13,535 nucleotides of DNA, from assembly GCA_027575765.1 (NCBI GenBank), contig JANBPT010001144.1, forward strand, positions 1 to 13,535, in the 5' to 3' direction. The DNA comes from Tieghemiomyces parasiticus (taxonomy: Eukaryota > Kickxellomycota > Dimargaritomycetes > Dimargaritales > Dimargaritaceae). The notes under the pieces are model-generated. The model saw only the letters and a program-made list of their open reading frames with translations, made no database searches and was not told the DNA's origin. The stretch's first letter is position 1; every line of letters begins with the position of its first letter. Below are positions 1-8,965 of the stretch, piece by piece. Position numbers and translations under genes: made by a program.

Positions 1-121
1 CAATCCCAAACTGATCAAACCCACTTGATTATTCGCCTTGGAACTTTCTAGTGGTCATCTACAGCGCTACTGCCGAAAACCATAAACTTCACCAGGCCTG
101 AACATTTGGCATGTTCTATAC
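1..121. repeat. Left arm of terminal inverted repeat
   Basis: The first 77 bases are the exact reverse complement of the last 77 bases of the window (13459-13535). After two mismatches at 78-79 the match resumes exactly for 80-94, and a weaker ungapped similarity (19 of 31 positions) continues from 91 to about 121, after which nothing aligns. The decaying similarity shows two diverged copies of a real repeat in opposite orientation rather than only a technical duplicate. That the perfect part is exactly 77 bases and starts at the very first base suggests that the contig was cut at a repeat junction by a de Bruijn assembler with k=77, so the repeat probably extends beyond the window. A true transposon terminal inverted repeat is the alternative. 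No coding sequence is seen in it. Confidence 0.9.
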
Positions 122-2118
122 AATGCAATACCGCAGTGACACCCTCGTCAGTACTCCCCTCCCTCTCGATTCACCGTATTCGTATTACCGGACGTATGCC
201 GACGTGAGCACAGCTAGTTATCATTTTATAGCCACCGCCTGTGCTTCTATTGGATTGACCTGCATGTCGGCCAAGGAACAAGGGCGGAAACTTAACGGGG
301 GACTATAGTGAAACGTGCGTGGTACATGTAATTCGAGGTGAGAGATGGGGGGGGGTCGAAAGTCTGCACTTGCCGACGAAACCCAATAACACCAGATCTG
401 GAAAGTCACCTGACATGGCCTATTCTACCAGCACACGATGTACTGCAGTGCAGTTTAACCATCTTATCCCCCCTCAACCAGCTGTCGTGCCTCGACACGG
501 TAAAAAGCGAGACGAGTTAAAAACGTTGATGCGTTTTACAACTGTGAGTAAAAATCAGCCATTTATAACAAGGTGTGAGTCGGCATTTATTGGTTTACCA
601 TCGAGCAGGAACTTTGCGCTGAAGCGAGGGTCAGGGGTTAGCGGAGGCGCTGTTGTGTGCAGTTAGTGATAAAACCGCGGGATGGGTGCGGTTACTGGTA
701 AAATATCGTGCCAAGGTTCAACCGCTCGCGGGTAAACCTATTCCCATACACGGTTCTGATTAAGTGGTATGCTGAGGCACAACCCAGCCATTCCCATTAC
801 CTAGTCCTGGATCCAGATCCACCCGCTCAACCCACATACCAACTATGATATGCAGATTCCCTGCTGGTACTTGTTTTCCCAGGGCTGCAAGCCTTAAGTC
901 AGGCGTACCAAACAAACTGCTAAGCTAGGCATTGTTTGCACTCACATCACCGCCAACAAGCCAATGGCTTGGCTTTATATGTAAACCCGTCACCTTGGGA
1001 ACAATCTTTGGCTAGGCCACACGATGACCATCTAGAGACTATAATGATAGCAGCTTCGGGGCTTTCTAGAGGATGAGCCCCTCCCAATTAATGGCTGAGC
1101 CGCTCGGCCAGAACTGTCCCCCTTCCCCAGCTATTCTTTACGCCGTCCTGCGCAGGGACAAGGGTACACGCAGCTATCTCAGCCTGTGGACTATTATCCC
1201 CCCTAATCAACCGTGTGTAAGTCTTACGACCAAGAGCCCTAGAGGTTTCGCTGATATCAGGGCTACCTACTAGGTGGTGATATTTCCGGTGAGGTAGATC
1301 GGGTCCACCTGGACAGGCCGTTAGGCGACTTTGGTCACCGGACATAGTGCTACAAGTACCCTCCTGACTTAATGTAGAATTTTTGGGACAGTAAATGTTA
1401 ACCACTAGGCGACAGTGCTTAATTAGCTCAGCTAGGGTTTACTCCGAACCAAGCCCTTTGGACACTAAGTTTGCTGTCAGCTGCTTTGTATATTCCGCGC
1501 CGTGATCCATGATCCCAAACCTACCGGAAGGTGCGCGGTAGTCTGACCTATCGCCCTCAGCAATTCCACCTTGATAATGCATCTGCACATGGGTTTGCCT
1601 TTATGTAAGGTTACACAGTCCCAAACTCGGGGTAAATGCTACCTCCTTTGCCGCCCAGTTGTTCCCCTTCTGTCGTCAACCGTCCAGGATCACCAGCAAA
1701 CATTTAAGGGACAAGCCACATTCCACGGCTACGGCTACTATGGCCACATGGAAACTGGACCAACTCACTCTTACTCCGCCAACTTCCAAAACCGCTCGAA
1801 GAAACGCCCGGAGCGAGCCCTCCAAGCCGCTTCAGCTGAGCATCATCGCCCCGGGTGAGTTGCAATCGGGCCACGGCCCCCAACATCACTACTAAGTAAG
1901 TAACTAACAAGGTGACAGTCACATTGTTGCCTCTAGACTAGAGCGGTCCAACGTATGGTGCAGTGGGGGCTGCGTGCTGCTACGTTTGCGGTAGTCGGCT
2001 CACCGACTGAACATTAGTAAGTAAAGAGGCCTACGGCCGTCATAGGCAGCTACCGGCGGAAGAGCCTAGTCAATCGGCTCGGCCCCTTGTTTCACTACTG
2101 CTGTCTGGATTATATCTG

Positions 2119-2136
2119 AGAGAGAGAGAGAGAGAG
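2119..2136. repeat. (AG)9 microsatellite
   Basis: Nine uninterrupted AG dinucleotides, about 460 bp upstream of the NRPS start. It is a simple sequence repeat in noncoding DNA, with no evidence of a function. GA/CT tracts are common in fungal promoters and are prone to length changes. Confidence 0.9.
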
Positions 2137-2355
2137 GGACAATACTGTGTTGTCCCCCTTACACGAGCTACACCGCCATTCACTGCATCGGCCTTGCTGA
2201 ATACGGCCGTTAGAACCCCGTTCACTGCACTGGCCACCTGCAGCGCTCGCAACCACGGGTTGTCGTTATGTGTCCACCTACAAGACTTTCTCCAGAATGT
2301 GTGCGCGGAACGCTCGGTGTGCAGAACAACTGTTTCGTATGTGCCTTTCCTTCAA

Positions 2356-2594
2356 CCAATGGCCATGCCGTCGCACTTTTCACAGCAGTTGACATCGGCT
2401 TACTGCCACGCTTTGGACCGTCATAAATACCGCGTCCTGCCTGACCAGGCGACATGCCCTTAATGCCATAAAGTCAAATCACCCCCCCACCCTCTCACTC
2501 GCTACGCTCCGCTGTAGCTCCGCACGTCGCATTTGCGTTAGCTCTCTCTCTTCATTGTCAGAACGCCACGTAATCGCCAACATTCGCTTGCACC
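2356..2594 (+). promoter_or_regulatory. Putative NRPS promoter and 5' leader
   Basis: A CCAAT box at 2356-2360 and a TATA-like CATAAATA at 2422-2429 lie about 235 and 165 bp before the ATG. They are followed by a C-run and a long pyrimidine-rich stretch (about 2480-2560), as often seen before fungal transcription starts. If transcription starts upstream of 2463, the leader contains a tiny upstream frame (ATG CCA TAA, 2463-2471). An in-frame TAA at 2571-2573 closes the frame before the chosen start, so the protein cannot be extended upstream without an intron. This is motif reading only; the transcription start is unknown. Confidence 0.3.
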
Positions 2595-5500
2595 ATGCTT
2601 AGCACGCCTAATGCGCTTGACAAGCCACTCTTACCGCTGCCGCCGCCGCCGCCTGCGGCGTCGTTTGTGGCCCCTGGCGACACGGCCGGTGTTGTCGCTC
2701 TGTTAGATCATATCCGCCGCCATTTGGGGCATCCGGCCGTTGTGTGTGACAGCGTTCTCCGGGATCTCATCGAAGACGCTGTCATACAGTTATTCACCAA
2801 CGTGCTAACTCAGGTCGACCAGTTAACGGTTACCCCCAGCACCACATTCTTTGAATTGGGTGGTGACTCCATCGCGGTGCTGCACCTGACCCGTCTGTTG
2901 ACCGCGGCCGGCTGGCCGGTCGACGGACTCGCCGTGTACCGGCATCCGTCGGTGCGGGCCTTCGCACACCATTGCTTACTCAGGCTAGGGGAGCCGCGTG
3001 CTCCGTGTACCCTCCAGGACACCCAGGCACGCGACGGGTCTCATGTACGACGCCTTGTGCTGGCGACCACTGTACTGCAATCGTGCGACCTGATACCATT
3101 CCAGACCCTACTCTACGCCGTCTACCCATCCCTGTTTTCCTCCCCAGTCGCTCTGGTGCGAGTCCGGTACTGGTCAGCCGCTGCAGCGCTTAGCGATGTC
3201 ACTTGTCTTAAGCAGATGCACGACGAGGTTGGACTGGTACCGCGCGGCCGCTGGGCTCTGGGCCTGCGTCATACCGCTCTCGGTACCAGCGAGGTTTGGG
3301 TGGCGCTGCACGCGCAGCACTCAAGCACCATGCCCTGGGCCATGGTTGCCTTGGCCTTTACCCACTTTATGCGTAGTCAGGGTCTACGGGAAACGGCCGT
3401 GGGCGACTGGCAAGCCATGGAATTGGGTGATCCTTCAGTAGTGGGTCATCCCTTGCCTCTTATCGACAGGAAGGTATCCACGCGCGATGCGATCACGCAC
3501 GGCCACCCTGCGTTAGAACCCCTATCCGCCACCCTACCGTGGCCTACGGACCCCCAGAACAAGCTCAGTTCGTCGTACAGTGCGCTACAGGTCCTGGTCA
3601 CAGCCCTCCTGCTGGCGGCTGGTCCTCCGGCACGACTTACCCTCCACGGGGTCGAGAACACCCGCGTGGACCTCGATCCGCCGCTACACCTCGTCTCCCC
3701 ACATGACCTCTGGAACTGGATTAAAGGGCACGGACCCCTGCACGGCTCGCTCAGTGGCTCTCTCGGGTCGTTTCGGTCAGTCGCCGAAATCGATTTTGTC
3801 CTGCACCCGCGCCCATCAGTTCCCACGATTACCCTGCGCATCACACCGGACCATGACCGTCGCCTGGCCCTCGTCACAGCCCACCCAGCGGTGGGTGATG
3901 CAGACACCGTGCCGCACCTTCTGACCCGCTGGAAGGTCAGTTTGTTCTCCCTGACCTGGACCATGCGCCGGGCCCCCACCGCCGCACTCGATCTGGCCGA
4001 TATACCCATGCCCTGGCCCGCCACCGCGGCCGAGCGCGCATTGGTCAGCCGGCGGGCACTAACAGGCGGGATTCCACCCCACCAGGTCGAACATGCACAC
4101 CGCTGCACTTCGCTACAGGAGAGCTTTGTGACTCGTTTAGCGCGCAACCCAGCCGCCTACGTCGTACAGGTGACCTTTCATATCGGCGATCCGGCCCTCA
4201 CCCTCGATCTCTTCGAGGCTACGTGGACCGCCACTTTAGAACGGTTCCCCATCCTCCGCAGTCGGTTCTTGACGGATCTGCCGTTTCCCCAGATCAGTAC
4301 CTTACGTTTCGTCCTGGCCGGCGAGCCTGTGCGCTGCGCTGTGGAGGACTGGACCTATGACACGTTGGCCGTTCAGCGGACCAAACACGAGCGACTGCTG
4401 GCCGATGACCGCGCCCGTGGGTTTACCTTACAGGGACCTTTAACACGGTTCCGCCTGACCCGTCTTTCCACCCGGGTTCATCGGGCCCTATGGACGGTGC
4501 ACCACGCCCTTGTTGATGGCTGGTCCGGTCCGCTTGTTCTGCGGCACGCGGTAAACGTGTTTCACGAACTAACTGGTCGCTCCCATCTGGTCATCGAACC
4601 ACGGCCCGACCCCTCGGGCCCCGACTTTGCTGTCTACACCCGGTGTCTGGCGGATCAGGACCCTAAATTGGCCAGACACTTCTGGACCACCCAATTGACC
4701 GGTATTACCGCTTGCCCGGCCCTCCCGCTTATTCCACCTCACGACGAGACACTGGTGGGTCACGCCCGTTGCGATCTTACGCTCCAGGTCACTCGCCCCG
4801 CACTGGCAAACCTGGCCCGGCGCTACTGCGTCACGCCGGCCACCGTGCTCCGCGCCGCGTGGGGTCTCCTTATGGCCCGCTACCACGCCACCGAGGACTT
4901 AGTTGTCGGCACCGTCGTATCCGGGCGCCATGTCCCATTGCCCGGCATCGAGAACACCGTGGGGCCCTGCGTCAACACGGTACCTCTGCGGGTCCGACCC
5001 CGAGTCGACCAGAGACTGGGAGAGTACCTCACCGCCGTCCAGACCACGTGCGCCGCCTCAATTCCCTACGAGACGTCCGGCCTGTCCGAAATTCGGCGCT
5101 GGTGCGGCGTTTCGGGTCTCGGTGAACTGTTTAACTCCCTGGTGGTTTATCAAAACTACCCAGACGCACAGGTCCTAACCGCGCGGGACGACGGAAATGG
5201 TACGCCTTTCACTGATTATGCTGTCCACGAGGCCACCGAGTACCCGCTGGCAGCTCAGTTTCAGGATGAAGGCAATTCTCTGCTGCTCACTCTGGTCTTT
5301 TCACGGGCCGCGGTGTGCACTGAAGCTGCCACCGAGCTGACTCGCCAGGTGGATACGCTATTGACCGGCATGGTCACCGCGGCGGTCTTCGCGGAGCCTC
5401 GTCTAGGCGAACTTCCGTGGCTGGACCCTGCCCGCGTTACTGAGCTGACGGGTGCCGACGAGACCATCCCCGACCTACCTTTCCACCTGACTCCCTTTCA

Positions 5501-8500
5501 ACTGCTGGAACGCATCGCTGCGCGACACCCACACCGTGAGCTCTTCGCCAGCGATACTCTCACGCTGACCTTCACTCAAACCGTCACTCTTGCTCGCCGG
5601 CTAGGCCAGGAGCTCCGCACCCGGTTCCACTTGGGATCCGGTACCGTGATTGGAGTTTTTACCGAGAACGACGTCGCGGGAGCCTTCGCCATGACCAGCG
5701 TGGGTGCATCTGGGGCGGCCTACGTCGTCGCGGATTCTAAACAACCCGCCGAGCGCCTGGACTACATTTTTCGCGACAGCGGCTGCCGACTCATCCTCAC
5801 TACAGCTGCCCTCCGCCCCTACCTCCCCCTTTCCTTGGCCAACCTGCCCGTCCTCTTGGTCGACCCCTACCTCAGCCTACCCCCGACAACGGGCAGCGAC
5901 ACAACCCTCTCCCCGCTTGGCACTCCGGACGACCTGGCCTATATACTATATACCTCCGGTACCACCGGCCGCCCGAAGGGGGTTATGGTCACCCGGGCCA
6001 ATGTGGTCAATTTTGCCTTCACTGCGTTGCGGCGCGTGCCCTTCCACGACGGCATCTCTATATTTCAGCCCTTTTCGCTTGGCTTTGACGCGGCTGGGAC
6101 AGCTATCTACCTCGGTATGGTGCACGGCTCAACCATCGTTTTCCCTGGTACCGACCTAACCGCTGCAATGCGCCGCTGCGATATGCTGACAGGTACGCCG
6201 AGCTATTTAGCTCGACTGCCGTGGGATAATCTACCTCGCCTACGGTACGTGGCGGCCGGGGCCGAAGCATTTACGGCCCGTCTCAAATCTCAGCTGTGCA
6301 GCCGCGCCCAGGTATTCAACGGATACGGCCCTACTGAGACCACCATCATTGTCCTTGGCTCCTGGATTACCGCCAATTGCCCGATCACTATCGGCCGGCC
6401 CTATCCAAACACTTTGGCCTACATTGTGGGTCCCGATGGCCGACTGCTGCCGCCTGGTGTCGCTGGCGATCTCTGGATCGGCGGGCCGAGCGTTACGGCC
6501 GGGTATCTCCACCGGCCGGAATTGACCGCTGAGAAGTTTATTACCAATCCATTCGGCCCTGGCCGGGTCTACAAGACTGGCGACCGCGCCCGCTATCGAC
6601 CGGACGGTAACATCGAGTATCTCGGCCGCGTTGACCACCAAGTCAAGGTGGGAGGATTCCGTATCGAGTTGGAGGAGATCGAGACCACCCTTCAGCGCCA
6701 TCCAGCGGTGACCGGAGCGGTGGTCCTGGTGCGGGACGATAAGCTCGTAGGCTACGTCCAAACCAGTGGGCTGGATATGACAACTGTGCGCACGTTTTTA
6801 CACCAGCACCTGCCGCATTACATGGTACCACGACATCTGGTCTCTGTGGTCCAGTTTACCCTCCTCCCCAGCGGCAAAGTCGACCGCTCGAAACTTCCCG
6901 ACCATACGGCGCTGCCAGTGAGTACCGAACCGACCCTGACTCCCGCTGATGTACCACTACCCTCTCACGCCCTGATCATCCGTAACCTTTGGGCAAGCCT
7001 GCTTGACCGTGCCCCTACGGAGTTGGATGGTGAATCCCATTTTTTCGAACTGGGCGGCGACTCCCTAACCGCCCTCAAGTTCCTTGCCCAGTTACAGGCC
7101 GCAGGTCTTCGGTCAAATCTCCCCAACCTACATGCCCATCCTACCCTGTTGGCCTTTGCGGCCCGGGTGACTCCTTGTCCGGCCGGGGACGCCGCTACTG
7201 TAACCGATGGGTCCCCCATGACTGGACCCCAGACCCTCACACCGATTCAGCGAGGCTTCTTCACCCTAGCACTACCTAACCGTCACCATTTTAACCAATC
7301 ATTCATGTTCCGCGTCCATGGGTTAGTCTCCCTGGCAGCGGTACGACGGGCACTGCTTGACCTAATGGACCATCACCCCCAGTTGCGCGCTCGGTATCAC
7401 CAAACGAAGAGCGGGTGGACGCAGAGCATTCCCTCGGGCCCACCGGGCGAGTCTGAGCTCACCGGTTGGGAGGTGAAAGTTACCGCTGCTAACCAACTTG
7501 ATCGCACTTTACAGCGTATCCAGTCGAAGTTCCACCTCACCAGGGGCCCCCTGATGGCCTTCGGCCTCCTTCGCGGACCAGGGACCGTGACGCGCCTGTT
7601 TCTCGTGGCCCACCACCTCAATCTGGACTTTTTCTCCTGGCGCATCCTGGGTGAGGACCTGGATGCCCGTCTCCGTCAACGCCCTCTGCCGCCCCCGACT
7701 ACGCCGTACCCGCACTGGGCCGCGGCGCTTAACCGGTACGCCCAGAATTTCCAAGCCGATCTGTGGCCCCGGCAGCGAGACGATACGCCGACCGCGGACG
7801 ACGAGGCACCACGTCCACTCTGGATCAAGCCGGGCCTTCCTTCCCGCCGCACCCTGCACCAGCACACCCTAAAAAGCCAACTGTCAACCTCCCTAATCCG
7901 CATGGCGTGCCAGATCCACCGGTCCACCTTGGCAAATGCCCTATTGGCCGGCTTCCTTGTGGCCTACACGAGCCTGGCCAACCAACCGGTGGTGGACCTG
8001 CAGATGGAATGCCACGGCCGCGAGACCCTTGACGTACCACTCGACGTAACCCGCACGGTCGGCTGGTTCACCACTATCTTCCCTCTGCATTTCACGGTAC
8101 CCCCGGGCTCGTCGTTTACCACCGCCCTCGACCACGTCAGGTCGACTATGGCCGCCGTCCCGCACAACGGCTTTGTGTACAATCTCATTGAGCACGGCAC
8201 GGGTGACGGGGCGATCGAAGAAGCTCGGCAGCTACGCCTTCGGAGCCCGCGGGCCGTTGACCTGTCTTTTAATTATTTTGGCAGCTTTGATACACTGGCT
8301 AAAGTGTCGACCGGTAGAGAAACGCCCTGTCTCACGGTAGACTGGGCCCCCGAACGCGATTTGCACAACTTTCCCCGTCACCAACCCATGCTCAACTCGC
8401 TCAACGCGATGAGCCAGACCGTGGACGGCTGTATCCAGATCATGCTGGAGTACGACGCTAACGTCCACGCTAGAGCCTTTATCGATCAATTGCTACAGGG

Positions 8501-8555
8501 CTGGCTCGCAACGCTGGCCGCTGCCCCCGCCGGGCAAGGCTCGGGTGACTTATAG
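2595..8555 (+). CDS. Nonribosomal peptide synthetase, T-E(inactive)-C-A-T-E
   Basis: A single 1986-codon frame without introns. Domains in order: carrier T1 (about 50-130; LGGDS with phosphopantetheine Ser92); a shortened epimerisation/condensation-like domain (about 135-455) whose His motif is degenerate (H239-A240, Ser244, W248); condensation domain C (about 496-940; HHALVDG at 636-642); adenylation domain A (about 965-1437; YTSGTTGRPKG at 1119-1129, NGYGPTE at 1242-1248, YKTGD, Lys1428); carrier T2 (LGGDS, Ser1490); and an intact epimerisation domain E (about 1548-1978; HHxxxDxxSW at 1673-1682, HGRE 1807-1810, TVGWFT 1821-1826, NYFG 1893-1896). It would load one amino acid on T2, condense it with a donor on T1, and epimerise it to the D form. 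No loading A domain and no thioesterase, reductase or terminal C domain are present, so partner synthetases are expected. The start ATG has a CACC context and an in-frame stop 24 bases before it. A polyproline run lies at residues 15-20. The active E domain and the HHxxxDGWS-type C motif recall bacterial NRPSs and the bacterial-like enzymes known from Mortierella and Basidiobolus. The product is unknown. Confidence 0.95.
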   Translation: MLSTPNALDKPLLPLPPPPPAASFVAPGDTAGVVALLDHIRRHLGHPAVVCDSVLRDLIEDAVIQLFTNVLTQVDQLTVTPSTTFFELGGDSIAVLHLTRLLTAAGWPVDGLAVYRHPSVRAFAHHCLLRLGEPRAPCTLQDTQARDGSHVRRLVLATTVLQSCDLIPFQTLLYAVYPSLFSSPVALVRVRYWSAAAALSDVTCLKQMHDEVGLVPRGRWALGLRHTALGTSEVWVALHAQHSSTMPWAMVALAFTHFMRSQGLRETAVGDWQAMELGDPSVVGHPLPLIDRKVSTRDAITHGHPALEPLSATLPWPTDPQNKLSSSYSALQVLVTALLLAAGPPARLTLHGVENTRVDLDPPLHLVSPHDLWNWIKGHGPLHGSLSGSLGSFRSVAEIDFVLHPRPSVPTITLRITPDHDRRLALVTAHPAVGDADTVPHLLTRWKVSLFSLTWTMRRAPTAALDLADIPMPWPATAAERALVSRRALTGGIPPHQVEHAHRCTSLQESFVTRLARNPAAYVVQVTFHIGDPALTLDLFEATWTATLERFPILRSRFLTDLPFPQISTLRFVLAGEPVRCAVEDWTYDTLAVQRTKHERLLADDRARGFTLQGPLTRFRLTRLSTRVHRALWTVHHALVDGWSGPLVLRHAVNVFHELTGRSHLVIEPRPDPSGPDFAVYTRCLADQDPKLARHFWTTQLTGITACPALPLIPPHDETLVGHARCDLTLQVTRPALANLARRYCVTPATVLRAAWGLLMARYHATEDLVVGTVVSGRHVPLPGIENTVGPCVNTVPLRVRPRVDQRLGEYLTAVQTTCAASIPYETSGLSEIRRWCGVSGLGELFNSLVVYQNYPDAQVLTARDDGNGTPFTDYAVHEATEYPLAAQFQDEGNSLLLTLVFSRAAVCTEAATELTRQVDTLLTGMVTAAVFAEPRLGELPWLDPARVTELTGADETIPDLPFHLTPFQLLERIAARHPHRELFASDTLTLTFTQTVTLARRLGQELRTRFHLGSGTVIGVFTENDVAGAFAMTSVGASGAAYVVADSKQPAERLDYIFRDSGCRLILTTAALRPYLPLSLANLPVLLVDPYLSLPPTTGSDTTLSPLGTPDDLAYILYTSGTTGRPKGVMVTRANVVNFAFTALRRVPFHDGISIFQPFSLGFDAAGTAIYLGMVHGSTIVFPGTDLTAAMRRCDMLTGTPSYLARLPWDNLPRLRYVAAGAEAFTARLKSQLCSRAQVFNGYGPTETTIIVLGSWITANCPITIGRPYPNTLAYIVGPDGRLLPPGVAGDLWIGGPSVTAGYLHRPELTAEKFITNPFGPGRVYKTGDRARYRPDGNIEYLGRVDHQVKVGGFRIELEEIETTLQRHPAVTGAVVLVRDDKLVGYVQTSGLDMTTVRTFLHQHLPHYMVPRHLVSVVQFTLLPSGKVDRSKLPDHTALPVSTEPTLTPADVPLPSHALIIRNLWASLLDRAPTELDGESHFFELGGDSLTALKFLAQLQAAGLRSNLPNLHAHPTLLAFAARVTPCPAGDAATVTDGSPMTGPQTLTPIQRGFFTLALPNRHHFNQSFMFRVHGLVSLAAVRRALLDLMDHHPQLRARYHQTKSGWTQSIPSGPPGESELTGWEVKVTAANQLDRTLQRIQSKFHLTRGPLMAFGLLRGPGTVTRLFLVAHHLNLDFFSWRILGEDLDARLRQRPLPPPTTPYPHWAAALNRYAQNFQADLWPRQRDDTPTADDEAPRPLWIKPGLPSRRTLHQHTLKSQLSTSLIRMACQIHRSTLANALLAGFLVAYTSLANQPVVDLQMECHGRETLDVPLDVTRTVGWFTTIFPLHFTVPPGSSFTTALDHVRSTMAAVPHNGFVYNLIEHGTGDGAIEEARQLRLRSPRAVDLSFNYFGSFDTLAKVSTGRETPCLTVDWAPERDLHNFPRHQPMLNSLNAMSQTVDGCIQIMLEYDANVHARAFIDQLLQGWLATLAAAPAGQGSGDL
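6087..6878 (+). other. Adenylation-domain substrate pocket of the NRPS
   Basis: Aligning by eye to the gramicidin synthetase GrsA phenylalanine domain gives ten pocket residues: D1165, A1166, T1169, T1199, V1219, A1221, G1243, I1251, I1252 and K1428, that is D-A-T-T-V-A-G-I-I-K. The carboxyl-binding Asp and the invariant Lys are present, so a standard alpha-amino acid is expected. The pattern D-A-x-T-x-A resembles the Phe/Tyr-type codes (GrsA Phe is D-A-W-T-I-A-A-I-C-K), hinting at an aromatic or bulky hydrophobic substrate. The stretch between pocket positions 1 and 4 is about nine residues shorter than in GrsA, so the alignment at the third and fourth positions is less secure. Confidence 0.5.
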
Positions 8556-8610
8556 GTAACTATTACCGCTTGCCAACTGGTTTTTTTTTCTGCGTGGGCA
8601 TAGTATTTAT

Positions 8611-8636
8611 AATAAATGTATAGTGTGTACATACTA
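8611..8636 (+). terminator. NRPS poly(A) signal and 3' end elements
   Basis: A canonical AATAAA at 8611-8616 lies 56 bases after the NRPS stop codon, preceded by a run of T. It is followed by TGTACATA (8626-8633) inside an imperfect palindrome (8621-8636, 14 of 16 positions symmetric). TACATA resembles yeast 3' end efficiency elements, and UGUACAUA also fits the Puf3/Pumilio consensus UGUANAUA. Together these mark the likely cleavage region of the NRPS transcript. The signal is motif-based; the cleavage site is not known. Confidence 0.55.
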
Positions 8637-8955
8637 CTGAATGACAACGACAGGAGATTAGTGATGTCAATGCAACGGCGGAGTGGACCTGGTCCCTAGC
8701 CTATGCTATCGAGGGCGGCGGACTTTGAAAGTAACTACCGTGACATGAAGTACCATATGCAGTTGGTGCGGGTCACCGTGTACCCAGTGTAATACAGAGT
8801 AAGAAAGAGGGTAGGGTCGTGACCGGTAGTTGCATGAAGTAGAAGCGGGGCTATGCTTTGACTGGTCAACCTGTACATCTGTTAATATGGCGTGGTTTTT
8901 ATATCCCTAGCCGGGCCGCAGTAAATCTTCCCCGCCCACCCCCGATCGCAGATTA

Positions 8956-8965
8956 TCACATGTGA
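8956..8965. promoter_or_regulatory. E-box palindrome TCACATGTGA
   Basis: A perfect 10-bp palindrome centred on CATG and containing an E-box (CANNTG), about 540 bp upstream of the ERG7 start. E-boxes are bound by bHLH factors, a family that includes the sterol regulator SREBP/Sre1, which would make sense for a sterol gene. One site of this length can occur by chance, and no second copy or classical SRE was seen nearby. Confidence 0.2.

Larger units (their letters stand above)
122..2594. other. Gene-free stretch upstream of the NRPS
   Basis: About 2.5 kb with no gene I can support. Open frames on both strands are at most 115 codons, have no recognisable motif, and are not joined into a longer product by plausible GT-AG introns. 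No adenylation-domain core motif (YTSGTTG-type) occurs here, so the missing loading domain of the downstream synthetase is not hidden upstream in this window. No tRNA or rRNA is seen. The region is visibly less GC-rich than the coding parts. It contains a (AG)9 microsatellite near 2119 and a CT-rich leader just before 2595. A stretch at 1740-1854 looks faintly exon-like (39 codons ending at a GTGAGT donor) but has no convincing continuation. The region could hold decayed mobile or gene remnants; a translated homology search would decide. Confidence 0.6.

Noticed and set aside
319..666. 115-codon open frame on the plus strand
   Set aside because: No family resemblance and no promoter or poly(A) context; within chance length for this base composition.
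700..740. GGTTCAACC resembling a tRNA T-loop
   Set aside because: No matching acceptor stem, D-arm or anticodon arm could be paired around it.
1088..1405. 105-codon open frame on the minus strand
   Set aside because: No recognisable motif, composition looks random, and no splice sites lead to a longer product.
2475..2492. ATCAC followed by a C-run and CAC before the NRPS, resembling a sterol regulatory element
   Set aside because: The classical ATCACCCCAC spacing is broken by extra C residues, and it lies before the wrong gene; it is better explained as a C-run.
3446..4147. 233-codon minus-strand frame inside the NRPS
   Set aside because: Lies opposite the well-supported synthetase frame; long antisense frames are expected in GC-rich coding DNA.
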